Shown: positions 42,911 to 51,764, counted from the stretch's first letter. The stretch: 64,000 nt of DNA from Fen-1245 sp963835535 (GCA_963835535.1 CAWIFL010000004.1:645893-709892), one strand, 5' to 3'. Made by a program: numbers and translations. The notes: generated by a model not told the origin, from the sequence alone.

Positions 42911-43995
42911 CGCAAACTCTGGTGATCCCTCCAGCCAAGCCGGGCGGCCTCGACCTGGTGAGCCTCGGCGCCCTCGTGCACCGGCTCGATCCCGGGATCG
43001 TGCCGTTCCGCAAGGCGACGCACTGCGACATCCACGTGAGCGGCGGCGAATACAACGTCGCGGCGAACCTCGCCGACTGCTTCCGGCTGACCACGGGGAT
43101 CGTGACCGCGATGGTGGACTACCCCATCGGGGACCTGATCGCCGAGCGGGTGCGCGCGATGGGGGTGCGGCCCTTCTACAAGCACTTCGCCCACGACGGC
43201 GTCACCGGCCCGAACATGGCGACGGTCTTCAGCGACCGCGGCCACGGCGTGCGCGCGCCCGTCGTCTTCTACAACCGGAGCAACGAGGCCGCGGCCCAGC
43301 TCAAGCCGGGCGACTTCGACTGGAAGGCGATCTTCGGCGGCGGCGTGCGCTGGTTCCACAGCGGCGGGATCTTCGCGTCGCTCTCCGCCACCACGGGCCA
43401 GCTCATCGTCGAGGGGATGCTGGCGGCGAAGGCCGCCGGCGCGGTCACGAGCTTCGACCTCAACTTCCGCGAGCGGCTGTGGGCCATCTGGGGCGGTGAG
43501 AAGAAGGCCGCCGAGGTGCTGGGCAAGATCGTCGAGAACGTGGACGTGCTGATCGGGAACGAGGAGGACCTGCAGAAGGGCCTCGGCATCAAGGGGCCGG
43601 CGATCGCGCAGAAGTCGAAGCTCGATCCCACGGCCTTCTACGCGTCCATCGAGGTCGCGGTGACGCGCTTCCCGCGCCTGGCCGCCGTGGCCACCACCCT
43701 GCGCGAGGTGCACTCGACCACCCGCCACGGGTGGACCGCGGTGGCGTGGGTCTCGGGCCAGCGCAACATCGCACCGACGGTGGATCTCGACGTGCACGAC
43801 CGCGTCGGCGGCGGCGACGGGTTCGCGAGCGGGTTCATCTACGGGCTGCTGGCCGGCGAGGCCCCCGCCGAGGCGGTGAAGCTCGGCTGGGCGCACGGGG
43901 CGCTGCTCACCACCTTCCCCGGCGACACGACGATGGCCACGGTGGAGCAGGTGCGGGCCTTCGCGCAGGGCGGATCGGCGCGCATCCAGCGGTGA
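42907..43995 (+). CDS. kdgK: PfkB-family sugar kinase, probable 2-keto-3-deoxygluconate kinase
   Basis: Would phosphorylate 2-keto-3-deoxygluconate to KDPG. 362 residues from GTG 42907 (overlap GTGA with LarA); the longer frame upstream is not supported. PfkB features: HVSGGEYNVAANLADCF, FHSGGIFASLSATTGQL, FDLNFRERLW, NVDVLIGNEEDLQKGLG and the anion-hole/catalytic loop DRVGGGDGFASGFIYGLLAG (usual GAGD replaced by GGGD). The KDPG aldolase is not seen in the window. Confidence 0.88.
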   Translation: MTQTLVIPPAKPGGLDLVSLGALVHRLDPGIVPFRKATHCDIHVSGGEYNVAANLADCFRLTTGIVTAMVDYPIGDLIAERVRAMGVRPFYKHFAHDGVTGPNMATVFSDRGHGVRAPVVFYNRSNEAAAQLKPGDFDWKAIFGGGVRWFHSGGIFASLSATTGQLIVEGMLAAKAAGAVTSFDLNFRERLWAIWGGEKKAAEVLGKIVENVDVLIGNEEDLQKGLGIKGPAIAQKSKLDPTAFYASIEVAVTRFPRLAAVATTLREVHSTTRHGWTAVAWVSGQRNIAPTVDLDVHDRVGGGDGFASGFIYGLLAGEAPAEAVKLGWAHGALLTTFPGDTTMATVEQVRAFAQGGSARIQR

Positions 43996-44005
43996 GCGCG
44001 CGCCG

Positions 44006-45664
44006 GTGACCGTGGAGCTGCACTGCAACAACCACGAGGCCGGCGTCGCTCCGGGCTCGTCGCTCTTCGAGTACGCGGAGACGCTCGGCGTCTTCGTGCC
44101 CACTTCGTGCATCAAGCAGGGCAAGTGCAAGGAGTGCCTGGTCGAGATCGCCGAGGGGATGGAGCACCTCTCGCCCCGAACGCCCGCCGAGAACCACCTG
44201 AAGGACCCGTTCCGCCTCTCATGCCAGGCGCGCGTCGTCCACGACGCCGGCGTGGTCCGCTACCACACGATGCGGCGCGGCGACATGCGCATCGAGCGCC
44301 ACGCCTTCCGGCTTCCGGCCACCCACCGGACCTTCCCGCTCGAGCCCGCGGTCACGCGCGAGGGCGACAGGATCCTGCTCGACGGCAAGCCGATCGAGCG
44401 CGGCGGTGGGCCGATCCACGGGCTCGCCGCGGACCTCGGCACGACCACGGTGGTGCTGCGGCTGTTCGATCTCGAGAGCGGCGAGGTGGTGGCGGACAGC
44501 TCGTTCGAGAACCCGCAGCGCTTCGGCGGCTCCGACGTGATGTCGCGGATCCACTACGACACGACTCACAAGGGGAGGCTCCTGCAGCGGACGCTCGCCG
44601 GGTACCTGACCCATGCGATCGAGGAGTTCCCCGTTCCCCCCGGCACGATCTACGAGATGGTGGTGGTCGGGAACTCGACGATGCGCGACCTGTTCTTCCG
44701 CCAGGACGTGTACTCGATCGGCCAGAACCCGTACCAGTCCATCACCGAGCTGGAGGTGAAGAGCGGGCGGCGGGAGCTGACGAGCCTCGTGGGAACGACG
44801 CGGCGGCTGCTCCTCCCCATCCATCCGCGGGCGCGGATCTACGGCCTGCCGATCATCAGCGGCCACGTCGGGGCCGACGCGGCGGCGTGCATGCTGGCCG
44901 TGGACCTGGCGCGGGAGGAGCGGCTCGTCGCGGTGATGGACATCGGCACGAACACGGAGCTGATCCTCGGCAACCGGCACAAGATCCTCGCGGCCTCGTG
45001 CCCGGCCGGGCCGGCGTTCGAGGGCGGGAAGATCCTGTGCGGCATGCCGGGCCTGCCCGGCGCCATCGAGAAGGTGCGGATCCGGGACGACGGCTCGGTC
45101 GAGACGGCGGTCATCGGCGACGTGCCCCCGGACGGCATCTGCGGCTCGGGGCTCGTGGACGCGCTGGGTGAGCTGCTCAGGACCGGCCGGATGAACAGCC
45201 TCGGGCGCCTGGAGGACGGCTCGTCCGAGGTGGTGCTCGACACGCGCGGCGAGCGACCGATCGTGCTCCGCGAGGCCGACATCAACGAGCTGGCCCAGGC
45301 GAAGGGCGCCAACGTCGCCGGCCTGCACATCATCTTCGACCAGTACGGCGTCACGTTCGAAGACCTCGACGTCTTCTACCTGGCCGGCGGGTTCGGCCGC
45401 AACCTGGACGTGGCCTCGGCGAGGCGCATCGGCCTGATCCCGGACCTTCCGGACGGGAAGATCCTCCAGGTCGGCAACGCGGCGATCGAGGGGGCGAGCA
45501 TGGCGCTGCTGTCCAAGCCGAAGCGCGACGAGCTGGAGCAGATGGTCCGGCGCGTGACGCACTGCCGGCTGGAGACGCATCCGTCGTTCTTCCACTACTT
45601 CGTGGAGGGCTGCCAGTTCCAGGCGGTCACATCGGCGGCCCGGCCGCGGGCTCCGGAGCGTTGA
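44006..45664 (+). CDS. RACo-like [2Fe-2S]/ASKHA ATPase (reductive activator family)
   Basis: 552 residues from a GTG start. An N-terminal plant-type [2Fe-2S] ferredoxin domain with Cys 35, 41, 44 and 73 (TSCIKQGKCKEC ... RLSC) is followed by a linker and a C-terminal ASKHA/DUF4445 domain: GLAADLGTTTVVLRLFDLES, VVVGNSTMRDLFFRQD, VMDIGTNTELILGN, YLAGGFGRNLDVASARRIGL. This is the architecture of RACo, which uses ATP to reduce the cobalt of corrinoid proteins. No corrinoid methyltransferase is visible nearby. The neighbour at 45668 resembles a corrinoid-reactivation domain, which supports a joint redox-activation role; target unknown. Confidence 0.85.
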   Translation: MTVELHCNNHEAGVAPGSSLFEYAETLGVFVPTSCIKQGKCKECLVEIAEGMEHLSPRTPAENHLKDPFRLSCQARVVHDAGVVRYHTMRRGDMRIERHAFRLPATHRTFPLEPAVTREGDRILLDGKPIERGGGPIHGLAADLGTTTVVLRLFDLESGEVVADSSFENPQRFGGSDVMSRIHYDTTHKGRLLQRTLAGYLTHAIEEFPVPPGTIYEMVVVGNSTMRDLFFRQDVYSIGQNPYQSITELEVKSGRRELTSLVGTTRRLLLPIHPRARIYGLPIISGHVGADAAACMLAVDLAREERLVAVMDIGTNTELILGNRHKILAASCPAGPAFEGGKILCGMPGLPGAIEKVRIRDDGSVETAVIGDVPPDGICGSGLVDALGELLRTGRMNSLGRLEDGSSEVVLDTRGERPIVLREADINELAQAKGANVAGLHIIFDQYGVTFEDLDVFYLAGGFGRNLDVASARRIGLIPDLPDGKILQVGNAAIEGASMALLSKPKRDELEQMVRRVTHCRLETHPSFFHYFVEGCQFQAVTSAARPRAPER

Positions 45665-45667
45665 GCG

Positions 45668-46942
45668 TTGCCCGCGCCGTTTGAGCTGAGCGACAAGAGT
45701 CCCGAGATCCGGGTCCAGGAGGCGGAGTATCGCCGCCTGCTCGGCTACCCCAAGGACCACGAGCTGACGGGACGCGCGCTGGAGCTGGCCGAGTGGGCGC
45801 GGGACTGGTACGCGGAGCACGGCCGCCCGTGGTGGTACGCGCGCCAGGCCGCGCTCGCGCTGCAGGACGGTGACAAGCGGGTGACGATCGATTCGGCCGC
45901 CTTCACGTCGCCCCGGTTGTACGACCAGCTGCTGGAGGCAGGCGCCGAGTCGGTGTTCCTCGTGGCCGTGGGAGCGGGCGGCGAGTGCGAGGCGGAGTCG
46001 CACCGCCTCTGGGAGGAGGGGAAGCCCGACGAGTACTTCTTCCTCGAGGTCTACGGCTCGGCGGTGGTGGAGGCACTGGTCGCGGCCGCCGCGTTCCGCC
46101 TGTGCGAGTGGGCCGACGGCCGGCGCGCCGCCGTGCTGCCGCACTACAGTCCCGGGTATCCGGACTGGGACATCGCGGAGCAGGGAAGACTGCACGAGCT
46201 GATCGGCCTCGCCCGCCGTCCCGAGCTGCCGGGCACGATCCGGGTGATGGACTCCGGGATGCTCCAGCCGAAGAAGTCGCTGCTGGCGGTCTTCGGATTG
46301 ACGCCGCATCTGGAGCGGGTCCAGCGCCTGACCTCGCTGGTGCCGTGCACCAACTGCTCGCTGGTGGGCTGCCGATACCGGCGCGCTCCGTACCGGCATC
46401 CGCTGCGGCAGCTCGAGGCGGTGCACCAGGGCCCGGAGCCGGACGCCGGTCCGCAGGCGGGGCGGCCGGCGCTGACGGCGGGCGCGCGCTACTCGGTCTC
46501 TTCCGACGTGCTCGCGCGCTGGTCGAAGCAGCGGCTCAAGGTGCGCGTGCTGGAGGACCGGTCGCTGGAGGCGACCTTCCGCTACGACGGCACGACCTGC
46601 TCGAACATGGGCCGCCCGCTCGCGTTCGACTATCTGATCCGGCTCGCGCCGCGGGAGGAGGGGTACCGGATCACCGATCTCCACTGCGCTCCCGCGCCCG
46701 GCGACGAAGGGCACACCTTCATGTGCTCGTATCTGGAGGACGCGGAGGGGATCATGCGCGCCATCACCGGCGAGCAGCCGCTGCTGGGGCATCCGCTGGA
46801 CACGGTGCTGCAGTGGCCGAGGGGGCGGGGCGTGGCGGGGTGCTACTGCGCGGCGCCGAGCCGCGAGCACAAGTGGGGACTGGCGCTGGAGACCCTGCAC
46901 TACGCACTTTCGCAGGGCACGATCACTGGAGAAGGGCGATGA
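45668..46942 (+). CDS. MetH activation-domain-like protein
   Basis: 424 residues if the TTG at 45668 is used (no ATG is available near the start of the conserved region). The N-terminal half (SPRLYDQLLEAGAESVFLVAVG, ALVAAAAFRLCEWADGRR, LPHYSPGYPDWDIAEQGRL, QPKKSLLAVFGLTPH) resembles the S-adenosylmethionine-binding reactivation domain of cobalamin-dependent methionine synthase, as found in stand-alone clostridial proteins. A Cys motif CTNCSLVGCRYRR and a C-terminal GVAGCYCAAP suggest metal or Fe-S binding. It lies 3 bases after the RACo-like gene and overlaps the next. Family assignment is from pattern recognition; function is inferred. Confidence 0.65.
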   Translation: MPAPFELSDKSPEIRVQEAEYRRLLGYPKDHELTGRALELAEWARDWYAEHGRPWWYARQAALALQDGDKRVTIDSAAFTSPRLYDQLLEAGAESVFLVAVGAGGECEAESHRLWEEGKPDEYFFLEVYGSAVVEALVAAAAFRLCEWADGRRAAVLPHYSPGYPDWDIAEQGRLHELIGLARRPELPGTIRVMDSGMLQPKKSLLAVFGLTPHLERVQRLTSLVPCTNCSLVGCRYRRAPYRHPLRQLEAVHQGPEPDAGPQAGRPALTAGARYSVSSDVLARWSKQRLKVRVLEDRSLEATFRYDGTTCSNMGRPLAFDYLIRLAPREEGYRITDLHCAPAPGDEGHTFMCSYLEDAEGIMRAITGEQPLLGHPLDTVLQWPRGRGVAGCYCAAPSREHKWGLALETLHYALSQGTITGEGR

Positions 46943-47265
46943 CCAAGCTGTGCGACGTGAATCCCGCGGCGAAGGAGAAGCTGCCGCCGCAGTTCTCCGA
47001 CAAGTCGGGCGTGGGCGTGCACTACGCCGACGCCTTCATCAAGCCGATGAACGTCTCGCTCCCCGACGGCACGCGCGTGGCGTGCAAGCGGAAGGGGCTC
47101 AAGATCACGTTGACCGTGGGGACGAAGAAGGGCGAGGGGCTGCTGCGCCGGCTCGACGTGAGCCGGGAGCCGCCCGTGATGCTGCGCGCCGCGCTGCAGG
47201 AGGCCGCGAAGGCGGCGGGCGTCGAGCTTCAGGTCACCGACACGGAGATCCTCGTCGGCGCGTAG
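46939..47265 (+). CDS. Small conserved-looking protein of unknown function
   Basis: 108 residues, start ATG overlapping the stop of the previous gene (ATGA). Mixed charge, Lys-rich (VACKRKGLKITLTVGTKKGEG), no signal or membrane segment, two Cys (LCDVN, ACKRK). I do not recognise a family. Tight coupling to the RACo-like and MetH-activation-like genes suggests it is a small subunit or accessory of that module. Last gene of the operon. Confidence 0.7.
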   Translation: MTKLCDVNPAAKEKLPPQFSDKSGVGVHYADAFIKPMNVSLPDGTRVACKRKGLKITLTVGTKKGEGLLRRLDVSREPPVMLRAALQEAAKAAGVELQVTDTEILVGA

Positions 47266-47282
47266 CGGCGGGACCGCACACG

Positions 47283-47993
47283 CTACGCTGCGACCCGAGC
47301 CACGTACAAACCGCGGCCGGTCAGTCCGGAGCGGTCATGCGTCGCCGCCAGGCCGGCGCTCACGAAGCTGGCCAGCATCTCGCCCTCTGTGAACAGCCCC
47401 AGGCGATGTACCTCCTGGACGAGCCGGACGGCCGTCGCATCCTCGATGCGATAGTCGAACACCAGCGTGGACAGCCGGCCCTCCACCTTCGTGTCGCTCG
47501 ATCGCTCCACGCGCACACCGTTGGCTTCGCCACGCTTGGTGGACCCGGGCCCGACGGTGAGCGCGCCGGGGGCGAACCACGGCTCGACGACGACCACGCC
47601 GTCCGGCGCCAGGTGCTGGCGAAAGCAGCGCAGGGCAGCCGCGACCCGTTCGATGGTCCGCAGGTAGCCGATCGAGCTGAAGAGGCACATCACGACGTCG
47701 TAGTGCCGGCCCAGCGCGAACGCCCCCATGTCCGCCTCGAAGAACTGCGCATCCGGCAGCTTCTGTCTGGCGACCGACAACAAGCCAGGGTCGATGTCCA
47801 ACCCATCGACCGCGAAGCCGTGATTCATCCTCAGGTACCTCGCGTGCTCCCCCGTGCCACAGCCTACGTCGAGGACCGTGTGTGCGCCCGGGTGTACGCG
47901 ACGCACCAGGGCCGCGAGCTGCGCCGCCTCGCCGGCGTAGTCTTTGAACGCGCCGTAGATGGCGTCATAGAGCTGCGCAGACGCGGAGAACAC
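47283..47993 (-). CDS. SAM-dependent methyltransferase (class I)
   Basis: 236 residues. Motif I TVLDVGCGTGEHARYL, post-I DGLDIDPGLL, motif II FALGRHYDVVMCLFSSIGYL, C-terminal SGLTGRGLYVARV. Substrate unknown; the C-terminal half resembles small-molecule methyltransferases. Convergent with the 108-residue gene, 17 bases apart, which marks the end of the sugar-acid operon. Confidence 0.88.
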   Translation of the reverse strand: MFSASAQLYDAIYGAFKDYAGEAAQLAALVRRVHPGAHTVLDVGCGTGEHARYLRMNHGFAVDGLDIDPGLLSVARQKLPDAQFFEADMGAFALGRHYDVVMCLFSSIGYLRTIERVAAALRCFRQHLAPDGVVVVEPWFAPGALTVGPGSTKRGEANGVRVERSSDTKVEGRLSTLVFDYRIEDATAVRLVQEVHRLGLFTEGEMLASFVSAGLAATHDRSGLTGRGLYVARVAA

Positions 47994-48002
47994 CGGGGGC
48001 GC

Positions 48003-48332
48003 CTACCCGGCGTGCTGAACGACGACCGCTGTCCCGTAGCACAGCACTTCCGTCGCGGAAGCCTGCCGGCCGACCTCGGACGATTCGTAGCGAAGCCCCA
48101 CGACCGCGTTCGCTCCCAGGCCCGTGGCGTGTTCCAGGACGCGGTCGTAGGCCTGCTGGCGTGCCTGCTCGCACATCTCGGTGTATGCGCCGATCTGGCC
48201 GCCGACGATGGCCTTGAGCCCGCCCATGATGCCCTGGCCGATCGTCGGCGCCCGCACGACGATGCCGCGCACCAGGCCCTTGTACTCCGTGATCCGATAG
48301 CCTTCGATCGAGAAGGTAGTGGTGACCTGCAT
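48003..48332 (-). CDS. YbjQ/UPF0145 family heavy-metal-binding-like protein
   Basis: 109 residues with the family pattern: TTFSIEGYRITEYKGLVRGIVVRAP, GGQIGAYTEMCEQARQQAYDRV, LGANAVVGLRYE and ATEVLCYGTAVVV. Family function unknown (pentameric cytoplasmic fold). Nine bases upstream of the methyltransferase gene start and codirectional with it. Confidence 0.93.
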   Translation of the reverse strand: MQVTTTFSIEGYRITEYKGLVRGIVVRAPTIGQGIMGGLKAIVGGQIGAYTEMCEQARQQAYDRVLEHATGLGANAVVGLRYESSEVGRQASATEVLCYGTAVVVQHAG

Positions 48333-48395
48333 GTCAGCGTCTCCTCAGTGAGGGAAGCGGGTAATCGCAGCGAGAGGTCACGGGAGCAAGCCCCG

Positions 48396-48752
48396 TTACT
48401 GAAAGAGCCGGAAATGGTGTGCCGCGGCGATGTACGCGAGCGCAAGAACGAAGAAGACTCCCAGCGCCACGAGAATGGCGGTGTGGGATCCGAGCTTGGG
48501 CGCGAGATACGCGACCGCCAGCATGTAGGGGACCCATGATACGAGTGTGCCTGCAAGCACCCATTTGGCGTGCTGGCCGACCGCGGCGCCCCCTTCGGTT
48601 TCGCCGATGAAGAAGTACGCCACGAGGGTGAAGACGGGGACCAGAGTGGCGAGGCCGGACAGGGTTCGCTTGCCGCTCTGCTCCAGTGCCACGATCAAGG
48701 TGGTGAATGCCCCACCGGTCAGGAAGTAGATGACGTAGCGAGAGAGGCTCAT
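48396..48752 (-). CDS. Small membrane protein, four hydrophobic segments (DUF3147-like)
   Basis: 118 residues with segments at about 5-25, 33-50, 65-85 and 92-112. The pattern YFLTGGAFTTLIVALEQSGKRTLSGLATLVPVFTLVAYFFIG (in parts) resembles DUF3147/GlpM-like inner-membrane proteins. Function unknown. Confidence 0.75.
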   Translation of the reverse strand: MSLSRYVIYFLTGGAFTTLIVALEQSGKRTLSGLATLVPVFTLVAYFFIGETEGGAAVGQHAKWVLAGTLVSWVPYMLAVAYLAPKLGSHTAILVALGVFFVLALAYIAAAHHFRLFQ

Positions 48753-48823
48753 AGGTGGTCCCTGGCGTTAGCGGTGCGACGATTCAGGATGCGGAGCAGC
48801 ACTCCGCTGGGGCGCCGTCCTGC

Positions 48824-49798
48824 TCACAGCGGCAGCTCTCTCCCGATGCCCGCGGCTTTCGCGCGCCGATACACGCGAATGGCCGTCGCCATGTCGTCCA
48901 GGGCGAGCCCCAGGTTGATGCTGGCGGTGCGCTCGCTTTCCGACTCGCGACCGGGCTTCTTCCCCGTTACGATCTCGCCGAGATCCGCGTAAGCCTCCGG
49001 CGTCTCGCGGAAGTAGCCCTCCTGGCGATAGAAGCGCATCTGCGCCAGGTCGTCCGTGGCCAGTTTGTCCATTTCGCGAAGCGCCGCGCCCTGCCAGCAG
49101 GAATCGAAGTCCACCAGCGAAGCGAAGGACCCCGGCGCGAGCCATCCCGGCTCGATGGGCGGCCGCGGGTTCTTGAGGATCGGCCCGCTGGTGACGACGA
49201 TGTCCGGCCCTCTGACCGCCTCGGGCAGAGATTTCACGGGCTCGATCTCCACGTGAAGTCGTTCCGCCATCTCACGGGCGTACCGCGCGGCGATCTCCGG
49301 GTGGAGATCGTAGGCTTTGACCCGCCGGATCGCGAAGAGGCAGGCGAGCGCCTCCAGATTGCTGCGCCCCTGCACGCCGCAGGCGACGATGCCGACGGAG
49401 GCGCTGTCGGGCCGGGCGAGATGCTTCGCCGCGACCGCCGTGGCCGCGCCGGTGCGCTGGGCGGTGATCCAGGTGCAGTCCATGACCGCGAGCGGCACGC
49501 CGGTGTCGGGATCGTTGAGGATCAGGAGCCCCGAGATGTACGGCAGGCCCTTGGCCTGGTTGCCGGGATAGCCGGAGACCCACTTGAGGCCGGCCGCCTG
49601 GACACTGGGGATGTAGGCGGGCATGGCGTGGATGAACGCGTCGGGGCGGGGGTGGATGCCGGGCTTGGGAGGCATCTCCACCTGGCCGTTCCCCTTCTCC
49701 CTGAACATCGCTTCCAGCGCCTGGATGATCTCGGACATCGGAAGCCGCGTGGCTTCCACGTCTTCTCTGGACAGGTACAGGATCGAGCCGAGGGTCAT
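48824..49798 (-). CDS. Ornithine cyclodeaminase/mu-crystallin family protein
   Basis: NAD(P)-dependent enzyme of 324 residues. Rossmann region ASVGIVACGVQGRSNLEALACLF, plus YISGLLILNDPDTGVPLAVMDCTWITAQRTGAATAVAAKHLA (in parts), typical of the family, and SLVDFDSCW near the C-terminus. Substrate may be an imino/amino acid or opine; not assignable. Confidence 0.92.
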   Translation of the reverse strand: MTLGSILYLSREDVEATRLPMSEIIQALEAMFREKGNGQVEMPPKPGIHPRPDAFIHAMPAYIPSVQAAGLKWVSGYPGNQAKGLPYISGLLILNDPDTGVPLAVMDCTWITAQRTGAATAVAAKHLARPDSASVGIVACGVQGRSNLEALACLFAIRRVKAYDLHPEIAARYAREMAERLHVEIEPVKSLPEAVRGPDIVVTSGPILKNPRPPIEPGWLAPGSFASLVDFDSCWQGAALREMDKLATDDLAQMRFYRQEGYFRETPEAYADLGEIVTGKKPGRESESERTASINLGLALDDMATAIRVYRRAKAAGIGRELPL

Positions 49799-49825
49799 CT
49801 GAAGGTCCTCTCCGGCCGGCAGCGG

Positions 49826-50098
49826 TCAGGCGGCGAGCGCCACCCAGGCTGCGAGGGCGAGCAGCCACAGGGCAGCCGCCGTCACTCCGAACCGTGAGGC
49901 CTGACGCTGGTACCGCAGGCCCTCGGGCGTGAACAGATCGGCGCGCCGCCACCCGCCATCGCGTCGAAAGGTGACCGCCGCGTAGCCGACCCCTGGCTGG
50001 CGGTGACGCTGCATGCGGCGCTCACAGCGGATGGCCAGCGCGGCGGAGGCCGCGCCTGCGGCCGCGAGGATGCCGGTGATGACGAGCTGTACGGTCAC
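49826..50098 (-). CDS. Small protein with two membrane segments
   Basis: 90 residues: a hydrophobic segment at 5-23, a basic middle (RCERRMQRHRQ) and a second segment at 70-88. GVGYAAVTFRRDGGWRRADLFTPEGLRYQR lies between (in parts). Function unknown. Confidence 0.65.
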   Translation of the reverse strand: MTVQLVITGILAAAGAASAALAIRCERRMQRHRQPGVGYAAVTFRRDGGWRRADLFTPEGLRYQRQASRFGVTAAALWLLALAAWVALAA

Positions 50099-50147
50099 GG
50101 TCTCCGGACGTTCGAATCTGCCGCAGCAGAAGCGGGATGCACAAGCG

Positions 50148-50178
50148 GCCGCCGGTCAGCGGCAGTTGCGGGTTATGC
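50148..50178 (-). repeat. Possible attC arm relic
   Basis: On the minus strand GCATAACCCGCAACTGCCGC resembles the R''-L'' arm GCCTAACCCGCGCCTGCAGC of the intact sites at 53-64 kb. The rest of the palindrome is missing. It follows the broken VOC gene, where a cassette attC would be expected. Confidence 0.35.
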
Positions 50179-50472
50179 GGCGCCCTGCTGGGCGTTCCTT
50201 CATCTCCAACAAAGTGAATCGCGGAGTTGTCGCGCCAGACGACGGCGTAGGTCGCGTCCCCGAAATCCGACGTGAACCCCAAGACATCTCGATAGAACGC
50301 CACTGCGGCCTTCAGATCAGGCCCATGCAGGACCGGCGCGCCTTGAAATGTGGACGAGCCCATCTGCGCGCCCGTACTCACGCAGACCGAAGACCTGCTC
50401 GTAGAATGGCAGGGCGCGTCCCAAGTCGCGCACCGCAAGATCGATGTGCGTGAGACCGTAGGTCTGAACCAT
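50179..50472 (-). pseudogene. Broken glyoxalase/VOC family gene, mosaic of two fragments
   Basis: Frame one, from ATG 50472, reads GLTHIDLAVRDLGRALPFYEQVFGLREYG, a VOC N-terminal half. A second frame from 50363 reads LKAAVAFYRDVLGF and YAVVWRDNSAIHFVG, again an N-terminal VOC half. Neither has the C-terminal metal-binding half, so two truncated VOC pieces seem to have been joined. It lies between two decayed attC arms. Confidence 0.6.
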
Positions 50473-50494
50473 CTCTGCCTCGCAATGTTCTCGC

Positions 50495-50528
50495 GCCCCA
50501 CGAAGTGCACTTCAGCGGCGGGCGACCC
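50495..50528 (-). repeat. attC arm relic
   Basis: GCCCCACGAAGTGCACTTCAGCGGCGGGCG matches the conserved left arm GCCTAACGAAGTGCGCCTCAGCGGCGGGC of the intact sites with a few substitutions. The right half is absent; the YjbR stop codon lies inside it. Confidence 0.6.
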
Positions 50529-50919
50529 GTCCGCTACGTGCATTACCCGCTACCTGCCGAGCCAGCCGCTTCGGAGCCGCGAGTCGGTAGCTCTCCAGAA
50601 CGAACTCAGCTACCTCGCGCCAGTCGATCGGCTTGACGTCCAAGCGGATACCAATCCAGCCCCGCGGGCCGATATACGCTGGCAGGTAGAACGTCGATCC
50701 TCGTGCAGCCACCCATTGCCTGTTCTCGCCCCGCGTCGTACGACAGCAGACGGCCACGATGCCGTCGCCGTGGTGGTCGTGGAGGTAATAGGCGAAGACC
50801 TTCGACCGGACGCGAAACGCAGCGTGACTCATGCGGCGTTCGCGAGCAGTCTCGGGTAGCGCGAGGCAGATCGTGCTCAGGCGCCTGAGCCTTGGGTCCT
50901 CCGCCCGGGGCTGTGCCAT
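50512..50919 (-). CDS. MmcQ/YjbR family protein
   Basis: 135 residues from ATG 50919 (the upstream frame to 51198 is not conserved-looking). YjbR pattern: LRRLSTICLALPETARERRMSHAAFRVRSKVFAYYL (in parts), PAYIGPRGWIGIRLD and DWREVAEFVLESYRLAAPKRL. DNA-binding-like fold, function unknown. Its last codons run into a decayed attC arm, so it is probably an old cassette gene with a modified 3' end. Confidence 0.85.
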   Translation of the reverse strand: MAQPRAEDPRLRRLSTICLALPETARERRMSHAAFRVRSKVFAYYLHDHHGDGIVAVCCRTTRGENRQWVAARGSTFYLPAYIGPRGWIGIRLDVKPIDWREVAEFVLESYRLAAPKRLARQVAGNARSGRVARR

Positions 50920-51117
50920 GGGTGGCTGGAATCTGACCAGAGCAACCCGCGAATGCACATTACCGCCTCTGCCACTAGGCGAGCGGAGCCTCGGGCCAGT
51001 CAATGGCCCGTAACCAGCCGCCATCCCGCTGACGACGTACCACTTGGACCCGAATACCCTTTCCATCGCGCCGTCGTGTTGACGTGACCGCAAGGTCACC
51101 ATTGAGGAGCGTTGGAA
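50920..51117. other. Non-coding stretch in the decayed part of the array
   Basis: No convincing gene. It should hold the remainder of the attC whose right arm survives at 51118-51140, but I cannot recognise it; a deletion or heavy decay is likely. Confidence 0.4.
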
Positions 51118-51140
51118 GGCGCCGCAGGCGCGGGTCAGGC
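51118..51140 (-). repeat. attC right-arm relic
   Basis: GGCGCCGCAGGCGCGGGTCAGGC matches the right arm GCTGCAGGCGCGGGTTAGGC of the intact sites, with core GTCAGGC instead of GTTAGGC. The stop codon of the methyltransferase gene lies in this core, as in intact cassettes. Confidence 0.65.
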
Positions 51141-51764
51141 CTTCGATCGCGCTCCGTCCGCCACCATCACGAAGCTGTGCCAGTTGAGCTTGGACCACCT
51201 GGATACCACGAGCCCGGCAGACTCAACAAGGTTCGACATTTCACGTTTGGAGTAGAACTTCACGGTGCCGTCCTTGCTGAATGGGACCACGAGATTCAGC
51301 ATCTCCCTTATTGGGAAGAAGGGTGAAAGGTCTGCGATGATGACCCGACCGCCAGGGGCGAGAACCCTCACCACCTCTCGCAAGACTCGCTGGGGGTTCG
51401 GATAGTGATGAAATGAAAAGGTGCACGTGATCAAGTCGAAGTGCCCGTTATCGAATGGCAACTCCTCGGAGTCGGACACTCGCAAGTCTGCATTCTCGCC
51501 CACTCGTGACCGGGCGACAGTGATCATCCGGTCAGAAAGATCAACTCCAAAGAGCTTGGCATCCCTATTCTGCCGCCCAACCATCTGAAGTAGGGCGCCA
51601 GTGCCACAACCAACATCCAGCCACATTCGGAACGGACGTTCCAGAGCTTCGTTCGCGATCTTCTGGTAGCTCCGTCTCAGCGATGCATACTTGGGCGATT
51701 CATCATACTCCGCGGCATCGCGGTCAAAGCCGGCTTTCGATAGAGCCTTCCTGTCTTGCGTCAT
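51135..51764 (-). CDS. SAM-dependent methyltransferase (class I, UbiE/menG-like)
   Basis: 209 residues from ATG 51764. Motif I MWLDVGCGTGALLQMVG, LFGVDLSDRMITVARSR, FDLITCTFSFHHYPNPQRVLREVVRVLAPGGRVIIADL (in parts). By eye this gene has markedly lower GC than the sugar locus, in keeping with a cassette origin. Its start overlaps the stop of the upstream broken lipoprotein frame (ATGA), so both were one two-gene cassette. Its stop lies in the attC relic. Confidence 0.9.
   Translation of the reverse strand: MTQDRKALSKAGFDRDAAEYDESPKYASLRRSYQKIANEALERPFRMWLDVGCGTGALLQMVGRQNRDAKLFGVDLSDRMITVARSRVGENADLRVSDSEELPFDNGHFDLITCTFSFHHYPNPQRVLREVVRVLAPGGRVIIADLSPFFPIREMLNLVVPFSKDGTVKFYSKREMSNLVESAGLVVSRWSKLNWHSFVMVADGARSKA

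Noticed and set aside
48753..48830. Possible attC near GCGTTAGCGG at 48765
   Set aside because: No complementary arm or matching left core nearby.
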